Below are positions 31,390 to 37,645 of a DNA stretch of 38,656 bases, piece after piece. Where the stretch lies: positions 1 through 38,656 of the forward strand of contig CAZDYP010000024.1 of NCBI GenBank assembly GCA_964509505.1, given 5' to 3'. Below the pieces are notes generated by a model that saw nothing but the letters and a program-made list of their open reading frames with translations, was not told the DNA's origin and did not search any database. The translations under genes and the position numbers were made by a program. This DNA comes from CAZDYP01 sp964509505. GTDB taxonomy: Bacteria > Chloroflexota > Anaerolineae > JACRMK01. How positions within the stretch are numbered: the stretch's first letter is position 1; each line of letters begins with the position of its first letter.

Positions 31390-32607
31390 CTAAGGATTGT
31401 AACCGCCATTTGGGCCGTCCGTCCAGCCGACGGCGAAGACCCAACGGCGCCATCGTTCGGTTGGTACTTCATCATCTGTTTCATTGCCTGGCGAGGGTAT
31501 TTCTTCCCCTGTGATTGCATTATCATTGATACAATCAGGGTACTTAACCGCTTGGTCGGAATTCAGTTCTGGGATCTGAATGGACTCCACTGGCAGCTCA
31601 GGCGACCATGGTGGATTGGGTTGTTCGATTGGGTTAAGCTGGTCAAGCATGCTTCGTGTGATGCATTGTATGTATTCTTTGGTTGGCAGTGTTGCTTTTT
31701 TTTGAGCGAGCGTCTCCATTTTTTCTGCTGTTGCTTTTTTAGTCAGGCGTCGCTCCCAGTCTTCCTCCAGCTCATTTGCCTCTGCGACTCTATCTGTTCG
31801 CCGCAGCGCTTCAAAATAGATATAGGGTCGAACGGCAGGTGGGGGATGCTTGTGATCGTCATGATAAAATTTCGTATGAGCATATTCGAAGGCGAGGTCA
31901 CGGAAGTCTTCAGCAATACCCTTGCCTGCAATGATAGCTCCATAGACATCAGCAAAAAGTTCTTCGGTCCATGGTGTGGCAACTTTGCGGATCTCTTCCC
32001 GTAATGGTTTCCTCGCACTTTTCTTATTGCCATGCCAAAATACGTAGTGGCCAATTTCGTGAGGGATTGCATAAAAATCTTTCGGCTGGGCAATACACGT
32101 GAGAGGAATACCCACCAATGCCACAGGCGCATAAGGGATCACGCGAATGGATCGCTCTTTTTGAAAATACGCCAACACGGTTTGACGTTCTACTTTTTCA
32201 TCACCCCGAAGGTAGTTTTGCAGGGCTGGCTGCAGAGCCGCATAGGCTAAACGGTCTGCTTTCCATAGCGTCGCTAACATCTGCAAATCTCCATGCTGGC
32301 GTTGATACGTTGCTTGCATGAGGACATCTAAGTCTCGCGCAACCTGAGCAACAATGGCAAAAAACGCCGATTCAAGTGGGTAGTGCGCGTCGCTTTTGAG
32401 AACGGGTCTTGTCCCGGGTTTGTCAATGCGCTGCTCAAAATAGCTGAAGTGTTTGTCGGCAAAATCTCGCAAGCGGGTGAATAGTTCCACGATGGTTGTT
32501 TGACGCTCAAAAGCAGCGGGTGGCGACTTCCGTCGTTCAGCCATTTTTTGAGCTTGAGCCAGCAGTAGATTGAGGCGTTGGCGATAGATGGCAGACACAG
32601 TTTCCAT
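31390..32607 (-). CDS. HEXXH zinc metalloprotease-like protein, family not recognised
   Basis: 405 aa, soluble, no signal peptide. The core IPHEIGHYVFWHG contains HEXXH (H183, E184, H187). About 28 residues later WTEELFADVYG (E215, E216, D220) could supply the third zinc ligand, as in gluzincins. The N-terminal 150 residues are helical with many Arg and Gln; the C-terminal 120 are proline- and acid-rich and end in WVFAVGWTDGPNGGYNP, which may be a recognition tail. AAGGAGAG lies four bases before the ATG. It is divergent from an HD-GYP gene, and each gene is preceded by the same SARP-type site, so the two are probably switched on together by the regulator at 28271. Confidence 0.7.
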   Translation of the reverse strand: METVSAIYRQRLNLLLAQAQKMAERRKSPPAAFERQTTIVELFTRLRDFADKHFSYFEQRIDKPGTRPVLKSDAHYPLESAFFAIVAQVARDLDVLMQATYQRQHGDLQMLATLWKADRLAYAALQPALQNYLRGDEKVERQTVLAYFQKERSIRVIPYAPVALVGIPLTCIAQPKDFYAIPHEIGHYVFWHGNKKSARKPLREEIRKVATPWTEELFADVYGAIIAGKGIAEDFRDLAFEYAHTKFYHDDHKHPPPAVRPYIYFEALRRTDRVAEANELEEDWERRLTKKATAEKMETLAQKKATLPTKEYIQCITRSMLDQLNPIEQPNPPWSPELPVESIQIPELNSDQAVKYPDCINDNAITGEEIPSPGNETDDEVPTERWRRWVFAVGWTDGPNGGYNP

Positions 32608-32674
32608 AGTACTCTCCTTGTGTAGGTGGGCCCCCTTTACACATGAGGGCGAATTTAATTCTTGTTATGCTTCG

Positions 32675-32707
32675 ATCGTATCCTACCACCGTAAAATCAG
32701 CGTAAAA
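32675..32707 (-). promoter_or_regulatory. SARP-type operator and -10 for the metalloprotease gene
   Basis: Read on the minus strand: TTTTACG, CTGA, TTTTACG (32707 down to 32690), then nine bases and TACGAT (32680-32675). Heptamer direct repeats with a 4-bp spacer (11-bp period) just upstream of the -10 are the standard SARP binding layout. It ends about 68 bp before the ATG. Confidence 0.65.
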
Positions 32708-32862
32708 TTTCACCTCCTTTCGCAAAATTTTTACACCAAAACATTTCCGCCCTACAGCAAGCGCGGAAACACACGACTCCCCGTTTTCCGTTTGAGAGAT
32801 ATAACCCCACCCACTCTCGTTCGTTAGTGCTTTCGCTAATCAGCGAGCTGCGTTGCCGAAGT

Positions 32863-32895
32863 TTTACGCTCATTTTACGGCGTCCGTTTACTCTG
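32863..32895 (+). promoter_or_regulatory. SARP-type operator and -10 for the HD-GYP gene
   Basis: TTTTACG (32863-32869), CTCA, TTTTACG (32874-32880), then nine bases and TACTCT (32890-32895). Same sequence, spacing and direction relative to its gene as the site at 32690-32707. The bases after the second heptamer (GGCG against GGTG on the other side) also agree. The rest of the 336-bp divergent spacer shows only short palindromes. Confidence 0.65.
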
Positions 32896-32943
32896 TGGTA
32901 AAGCACATTACAGTCATTCAAGCTGGGTTCACAAAGGTCAAAC

Positions 32944-33579
32944 ATGTCCCAATACACAGATAAACTACTGAAGGGGTTGGCGGACGCCGTAGATGCGCGC
33001 GACATGTATATCGGTGGTCACTCACGGCGCGTCGCCACATACACGAAGCGCATCCTGCACGCCCTTAACATCACACAAGCAGACACCATGCTAATCGTCA
33101 CTGCCGCGCGTGTGCATGACATCGGGAAGCTCTACGTGCCTGATGCCATTCTGCACAAAGCAGGACCACTCACGGCTGAGGAATGGGAAACGATGAAAGC
33201 CCATGCTGCCCATGGCGCAGAGCTCTTGGCGCGTTACCTCGACTTCAAGCCATACGCCAAGCTGGTGCGCCATCATCACGAACGGATGGACGGCAAAGGG
33301 TATCCGTCGGGTTTATGTGGTGATGCGATACCTTTGGGCGCGCGAGTGATTGCCGTCGCCGATAGCTACGACGCCCTGACCTCGGACCGGCCTTATCGGC
33401 GGGGCATGTCCCCTACGCAGGCGACGCAAATTCTGCGTGAAGGGCGTGGCACACAATGGGACCCGCTGATTGTAGATACGCTCTTGCAATGTATCGCCGC
33501 TCAAGTCGAACACCCGGCGACCACACACAAACGCCTCACGCCGCAATGGTTGAGGCGCCCGCTCAACGCAGCCATGTAA
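32944..33579 (+). CDS. stand-alone HD-GYP domain phosphodiesterase
   Basis: 211 aa. Typical HD-GYP text: GHSRRVATYT, the metal pair in VHDIGKLYVPDAIL, HH-X-ER-X-DGKGYPSGL (the GYP motif) and VADSYDALTSDRPYR. Members hydrolyse cyclic di-GMP or related dinucleotides. No receiver, PAS or membrane part is attached, so activity must be set by expression or by a partner. AAAGG precedes the ATG. It sits divergent from the metalloprotease with a matching SARP-type site upstream, which suggests that the BTAD regulator controls a second-messenger level. Metal-binding residues look complete. Confidence 0.93.
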   Translation: MSQYTDKLLKGLADAVDARDMYIGGHSRRVATYTKRILHALNITQADTMLIVTAARVHDIGKLYVPDAILHKAGPLTAEEWETMKAHAAHGAELLARYLDFKPYAKLVRHHHERMDGKGYPSGLCGDAIPLGARVIAVADSYDALTSDRPYRRGMSPTQATQILREGRGTQWDPLIVDTLLQCIAAQVEHPATTHKRLTPQWLRRPLNAAM

Positions 33580-33700
33580 AACCTCGATGGGTTTGTCGCG
33601 AGTATGTCAGTGAGGCTGACCCTTGCGAAAGTTCATGCTGCGCGCCATCGCACAGGGCGACTATTTTTGGAGCTGTGGTTAATCATCAGATTAGTGTTAT

Positions 33701-33729
33701 TTGATTTGATAGAACTTATGTTCTAAAAT
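33701..33729 (+). promoter_or_regulatory. promoter with embedded LexA-like palindrome
   Basis: TTGATT (33701-33706), 17-bp spacer, TAAAAT (33724-33729). Inside the spacer and -10 lies TAGAAC-TTAT-GTTCTA (33710-33725), matching the GAAC-N4-GTTC SOS box of Gram-positive-type LexA. Binding would block the promoter. It is the only clear promoter upstream of the decayed patch and the nuclease genes. Confidence 0.5.
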
Positions 33730-33767
33730 AGGCGCGCATTTCAGACAGATGGCACAAGGGGGGGAAG

Positions 33768-33941
33768 ATGAGAAAGCTATTTGCCTTCAACCTGGTTTCG
33801 CTCGACGGTTTCTTCGAGGGGCTCAACCAAGATATTTTCTGACACAACGTGGACGATGAATTCAACACCTTCGCCGACGAGCAGCTGCAAACGGTCGGCG
33901 CGCTCTTGTTTGGACGGGTGACGTATGAATTGATGGCCTGA
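33768..33941 (+). pseudogene. RibD-C/dihydrofolate-reductase-like fragment with stop
   Basis: The frame starts at ATG 33768 after GGGGGGGAAG and reads MRKLFAFNLVSLDGFFEG, then an in-frame TGA at 33840 (where family members usually have Trp), then HNVDDEFNTFADEQLQTVGA and LLFGRVTYELMA, then a second stop at 33939. This is the N-terminal third of a RibD-C-like reductase. The rest is missing. An intact relative lies at 36451. It is clearly non-functional. Confidence 0.8.
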
Positions 33942-34052
33942 GTGAAAATAATGCTGCTCATGGCTTTGATGTGGGAAGCGTCTCCTGACGCCGCCAGCGG
34001 CGTTAGAGAAGGGCGCCTCCGCACCACACGACCATTTAGAGGAGTCAAACTT

Positions 34053-34454
34053 ATGCAAAAGATCACAACCTTTCTGATGTTCACCGGCAAAGCCGAAGAA
34101 GCGATGAACTTTTACACGTCGCTGTTTCCACAATCGCGCGTGCTGCGCATCACGCGCTACGGTCCCAACGAGGCAGGCGCTGAAGGCACTGTTATGCGCG
34201 CCACGTTCTCGCTAAACGGGCAAGAGTTTATGTGCATTGACAGCAACGCTGTCCATGCGTTTACGTTCACACCTGCCATGTCGCTCTACGTGAACTGCGA
34301 AACCGAAGACGAAATCGCTCGGCTCTACACACAGCTATCACAGGGCGGACAGGTCTTGATGCCATTAGAGCGCTATCCCTTCAGCGAAAAGTTCGCTTGG
34401 GTTGCCGACAAGTATGGTGTGTCTTGGCAATTGAACTTAGCCAAGCATCCATAA
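34053..34454 (+). CDS. VOC-family PhnB-like protein
   Basis: 133 aa of the vicinal-oxygen-chelate fold, closest in style to PhnB or 3-demethylubiquinone-methyltransferase-like proteins: MQKITTFLMFTGKAEEAMNFY, SLFPQSRVLRITRYG, then GQEFMCIDS, then FAWVADKYGVSWQL. Function in this family is usually unknown; some act on small toxic compounds. The start is ATG 34053 with GAGGAG upstream. The longer frame from 33942 runs through the debris of the previous pseudogene and is rejected. It looks intact while both sides are decayed. Confidence 0.88.
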   Translation: MQKITTFLMFTGKAEEAMNFYTSLFPQSRVLRITRYGPNEAGAEGTVMRATFSLNGQEFMCIDSNAVHAFTFTPAMSLYVNCETEDEIARLYTQLSQGGQVLMPLERYPFSEKFAWVADKYGVSWQLNLAKHP

Positions 34455-34594
34455 GCGGAACATTTTGGGGCGGAGAAAGAGAGTCGTCGGCATACTACAA
34501 GGGTCAGTTCAGCAAAGACGGCAATACCTTTACTGGCAGTTGGGTGTATCCGGGCGGCGGTAAGTATGAAGCGATCTCGACCAAAATCAAATGA
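34454..34594 (+). pseudogene. C-terminal fragment of an unidentified small protein
   Basis: Just after the VOC stop, a shifted frame reads SGTFWGGERESSAYYKGQ, FSKDGNTFTGSWVYPGG and ends at 34594. It looks like the C-terminal beta strands of a DUF1579-like protein (DGNTxxGxW), without a start of its own. Probably a deletion remnant. Confidence 0.4.
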
Positions 34595-34602
34595 AAGTCA
34601 CC

Positions 34603-34704
34603 ATGAAAATAACTTCAGTGGACGAGTTCACCAGTCGCCGTGTTCAGCCTGAACATCGTGGCACTGTGGAGCTGAGGAGAGATGATGAAAACTCGACCAT
34701 CTAA
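34603..34704 (+). other. short ORF, possible DUF1801-like remnant
   Basis: 33 codons from ATG 34603: MKITSVDEFTSRRVQPEHR, then TVELRRDDEN. The opening resembles the N-terminus of DUF1801-type proteins (a VDEY motif followed by PEHR). It overlaps the start of the next gene in another frame. It may be a remnant or a leader peptide. Confidence 0.25.
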
Positions 34705-35470
34705 ACCAACGGCAGGCGACCTTCCCCTTAAGCTGGCGGCGCCAGCGCAACGCGCCTTGCAGAGCGCCGGCCTTACGACCCTCAAGCAATTGAGCAAACT
34801 CACCGAAAGCGAACTTTTGCAATTGCATGGCCTGGGGCGGAACGCAGTGGCGACATTGCGCGAGGCGCTTCAGGCGAAAGGGTGGTCTTTCCGTGAGTCG
34901 AAGAAAACACAAGGCGGTGTGGTGGATAAGACCACGCGGACGCACTTGGATAACATCCGCTCGGAGGATGGGCAGTTACAGAACAAAGCCTATGGGTATC
35001 TCATGGAGAAAACCGAGAAGCCTGTGAGCTGGGCGTATGAAGCCTGGGATGAATTGGTGGATGAATTAACTCACAAGGATAATCACGTCCGCGCGATTGC
35101 AGCGCAGGTGCTGGCGAATCTGGCGAAGAGCGATCCGAAGGGGCGGATGTGCAAGGACTTCGACAAATTGCTCGCAGTGACTAAAGATGAAAGATTTGTT
35201 ACGGCGCGACATTGCCTTCAAGCCATTTGGAAAGTGGGGCTGGCTGGAAAGAACGCGCAACAACTGGTGGTGAAGGGTTTGGAACAGCGTTACCGTGAGT
35301 GCGTCGCCGAGAAGAATGGCTCCTTGGTCCGTTACGACATCATCGTGGATTTACGGAATCTCTATAACGCCACCACATCCAGTGAAATCAAAGAAAAGGC
35401 TCTTGAACTCATTGAGCTAGAACAGGATTTGAAATACAAAAAGAAATACGCGGGAGTGTGGCGCACATGA
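34685..35470 (+). CDS. RNAP-alpha-CTD-like helix-hairpin-helix protein with HEAT-like repeats
   Basis: About 261 aa. Residues 10-65 (LAAPAQRALQSAGLTTLKQL, then LHGLGRNAVATLREAL) form a helix-hairpin-helix module like the RNA polymerase alpha C-terminal domain, expected to bind DNA. After a linker, residues 85-260 are helical HEAT-like repeats (AWDELVDELTHKDNHVRAIAAQVLANLA). Such repeats resemble those of AlkD-type glycosylases, but I see no sure catalytic residue. GAGGAGA precedes two adjacent ATGs (34682, 34685); the second has the better spacing. The stop overlaps the next gene as ATGA, so it is translationally coupled to a 5'-nuclease. A DNA-repair or processing role is inferred. Confidence 0.75.
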   Translation: MKTRPSKPTAGDLPLKLAAPAQRALQSAGLTTLKQLSKLTESELLQLHGLGRNAVATLREALQAKGWSFRESKKTQGGVVDKTTRTHLDNIRSEDGQLQNKAYGYLMEKTEKPVSWAYEAWDELVDELTHKDNHVRAIAAQVLANLAKSDPKGRMCKDFDKLLAVTKDERFVTARHCLQAIWKVGLAGKNAQQLVVKGLEQRYRECVAEKNGSLVRYDIIVDLRNLYNATTSSEIKEKALELIELEQDLKYKKKYAGVWRT

Positions 35471-36336
35471 AAATCCATCTCGTGGATGGCACCTACGAAT
35501 TATTCCGCAATCACTTTGGCGCGCCGCCGAAGAAAGCCTCCAATGGACAGGAGGTCGGCGCGACGCTTGGACTCTTGCGAAGCCTGCTCATGTTGTTGAC
35601 CAGTCCAGATGTGACACACGTTGGCGTCGCCTTCGATCATGTGATCGAGTCGTTTCGCAACAAACTGTATGCGGGCTACAAAACAGGCGAAGGCGTTGAC
35701 CCAAACCTCATGGCGCAATTTCCGTTGGCTGAAAGGGCCGTGGCTGCGCTCGGCGTCGTCGTCTGGCCCATGGTCAAGTTTGAAGCGGATGATGCTCTGG
35801 CGACTGCCACCGCGCAATTCAAAGCGCACAAGTCCGTCGAGCAAATCATCCTCTGCTCGCCCGATAAGGACCTGGCGCAACTCGTGGAAGGGAAGCGCAT
35901 CGTGTGTTGGGATCGTCGCAGAGAAATCGTCATTGACGAAAAAGGCGTGGTCGAAAAATTCGGCGTAAAGCCAGAATCCATTCCAGATTATCTTGCGCTC
36001 GTTGGCGACTCAGCCGATGGTTATCCAGGGATTCAGGGTTGGGGGGCAAAATCCACCGCCACCGTGCTTGCGCGATTCAAACACATTGAGGCGATTCCCA
36101 AAGACCCGAAAAAACTCCCGCTTGGCTTGGGTCGCGCCACAACTCTCGTAGAAAATCTGACACAACAGTATCAAGAGGCTTTGCTCTTTCGAGAGCTAGC
36201 CACACTGCGTGAGGATGTGCCATTGAAAGAAAACCTCAGTGACCTGCAATGGCGAGGCGCATACCCACGCTTGAAAAAGATATGCCGCGAGTTGGGGGAT
36301 GAGCGAATTCCAAAGCGAGTTCCCGTCTGGCGATAG
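35467..36336 (+). CDS. stand-alone 5'-3' exonuclease (Pol I N-terminal/FEN family)
   Basis: 289 aa. Acidic metal-binding residues of flap nucleases are in order: LVDGTYELFR, AFDHVIESFRN, KFEADDALATA, CSPDKDLAQLV, LVGDSADGYPG. The last is followed by the helix-three-turn-helix (GIQGWGAKSTATVLARF) that holds DNA. No polymerase domain follows, so it resembles ExoIX-type or phage-type 5' nucleases. The start is ATG 35467, sharing ATGA with the preceding stop; GTG 35458 is an unneeded extension. Pairing with the HhH-HEAT protein suggests a two-gene DNA-processing unit. Confidence 0.92.
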   Translation: MKIHLVDGTYELFRNHFGAPPKKASNGQEVGATLGLLRSLLMLLTSPDVTHVGVAFDHVIESFRNKLYAGYKTGEGVDPNLMAQFPLAERAVAALGVVVWPMVKFEADDALATATAQFKAHKSVEQIILCSPDKDLAQLVEGKRIVCWDRRREIVIDEKGVVEKFGVKPESIPDYLALVGDSADGYPGIQGWGAKSTATVLARFKHIEAIPKDPKKLPLGLGRATTLVENLTQQYQEALLFRELATLREDVPLKENLSDLQWRGAYPRLKKICRELGDERIPKRVPVWR

Positions 36337-36450
36337 CCACAAAGTTTTGAGTTGGCTATGTGTGACGGGTGATGGGTGAATAATCGCCCGTTGTTGCGGT
36401 ATCCATCAGAGTCAGCGCTATCGCAAAAATATCAATCAAGGAGCATGACC

Positions 36451-37044
36451 ATGAGAAAAATCATCGTAGGTGAGTTCGTTTCGTTGGATGGCGTCATGCA
36501 AGCGCCAGGCGGCGCCGCTGAAGATACGGAGGGCGGCTTCGTGCATGGCGGTTGGACGTGGCCCTATTGGCACGATGACCTCGGCGCACACTTCTCTCAG
36601 ACGATAAGTCAGTGCGATACTCTTTTGTTGGGACGCAAAACCTGGCAGATTCATGGTGCTGCCTTTGAACCGATGCCCATTGGCGACCCATTTGGTGATG
36701 TGATGAACGGCTTGCGCAAATATGTCGTTTCGACCACGCTCACATCGGCGGCGGCGTGGCGCAACTCGACCCTCATCAGCAGCAATGTCGTCGAGGCAGT
36801 GCGCCAACTCAAACAAATACCAGGCAAGCACATCGCCATTGACGGCAGCAGCGTGCTGGTGCATACGTTGGCGCAACACGATTTGATTGACGAATACGCC
36901 CTCTTGGTTTATCCCATCGTGTTGGGCAGCGGCAAGCGTCTCTTTCCAGCTGGGCTGCGCGTCAACTTGAAACTCATCGAGAGCAAAGCGTTTCCTTCGG
37001 GTGTGGTGCTGTTGCGCTATCAACCGGACAGAAAGGAAGTGTAA
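36451..37044 (+). CDS. RibD-C/dihydrofolate-reductase-like family protein
   Basis: 197 aa. Text typical of the family: MRKIIVGEFVSLDGVMQAPG, LLLGRKTWQI, then KQIPGKHIAIDGSSVLVHTL, then ALLVYPIVLGSGKRLFPAG. Members have the NADPH-binding reductase fold, but most are not true RibD or DHFR and their substrate is unknown. AAGGAG is six bases before ATG 36451. The longer frame from 36376 has no support. Its stop is followed after one base by the next ATG, so the two form an operon. The broken copy at 33768 shows a second relative once existed nearby. Confidence 0.92.
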   Translation: MRKIIVGEFVSLDGVMQAPGGAAEDTEGGFVHGGWTWPYWHDDLGAHFSQTISQCDTLLLGRKTWQIHGAAFEPMPIGDPFGDVMNGLRKYVVSTTLTSAAAWRNSTLISSNVVEAVRQLKQIPGKHIAIDGSSVLVHTLAQHDLIDEYALLVYPIVLGSGKRLFPAGLRVNLKLIESKAFPSGVVLLRYQPDRKEV

Positions 37045-37045
37045 C

Positions 37046-37567
37046 ATGAACATGAAAGAGCATATTCTGACAGCGCTGAGAGAGCAATTCACTCGCTGGG
37101 AAGCGCTGCTCGCGCGCCTGAGCGTTGAGCAGCTCACTATCTGGCAAACGCTTGACGACTGGACCACCCACGATGTCATCGCCCACTTGTGGGCATGGCA
37201 GCAGATTTCCATTGCGCGGATGGAAGCCGCTGCGCTCAATCGGGAGCCCGAGTTGCCTCAGTGGGTGGCGGCGTTACAAACGGATTGGGAAGAGAATGCG
37301 AATCGCACCAACGCTTGGGTTTATGCGACTTACCATCCACAACCTTGGTCAATGGTGTATCAGCATTGGAGCGATGGCTTTCGACGATTTTTGGAATTAG
37401 GCGCGGGGATTTCTGAGAGAGACCTGCTGAATGCAAGCAGATACGCTTGGCTGGAAGGACACCCGCTCGCTATCGTTCTCCTAGCCTCTTATGACCATCA
37501 TCAAGAACATCTTGAAAAATTGCTGGCTTGGCTGCAGGAGCATGGACATGGGCAGATCGTCGCCTGA
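37046..37567 (+). CDS. DinB/ClbS-like four-helix protein
   Basis: 173 aa, from ATG 37046 just after the reductase stop (an alternative start is two codons later). AAGGAAG lies upstream within the reductase end. Helical text with conserved Trp and His: LDDWTTHDVIAHLWAWQQIS, PELPQWVAALQTDWEEN and ASYDHHQEHLEKLLAWLQEH. The histidines (HDVIAH and DHHQEH) fit the metal site of the DinB-like/ClbS-DfsB group, whose members can be thiol transferases or protect DNA from damaging compounds; the exact role is open. A very strong terminator follows. Confidence 0.8.
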   Translation: MNMKEHILTALREQFTRWEALLARLSVEQLTIWQTLDDWTTHDVIAHLWAWQQISIARMEAAALNREPELPQWVAALQTDWEENANRTNAWVYATYHPQPWSMVYQHWSDGFRRFLELGAGISERDLLNASRYAWLEGHPLAIVLLASYDHHQEHLEKLLAWLQEHGHGQIVA

Positions 37568-37606
37568 GGGCGATATCTACCATCCATTGAACTTGATCAA
37601 CCGAAA

Positions 37607-37643
37607 CAAGAAACCCGCTGTCTTTATGACAGCGGGTTTCTTG
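37607..37643. terminator. 16-bp perfect bidirectional terminator
   Basis: CAAGAAACCCGCTGTC (37607-37622), loop TTTAT, exact complement 37628-37643. It lies between convergent genes. A-rich and T-rich arms give a U tract in both directions. Confidence 0.88.
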
Positions 37644-37645
37644 CT

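Noticed and set aside
31357..32004. 215-codon plus-strand frame opposite the metalloprotease
   Set aside because: It begins in the terminator and is Cys/Phe/Trp-rich; the HEXXH frame on the other strand has a proper ribosome site.
28260..36453. Identical GGAGCATGACCATGA at two gene starts (28260 and 36441)
   Set aside because: Both are ribosome site plus start codon; similarity to the lacZ start is best explained by chance and shared initiation signals, not by vector DNA.
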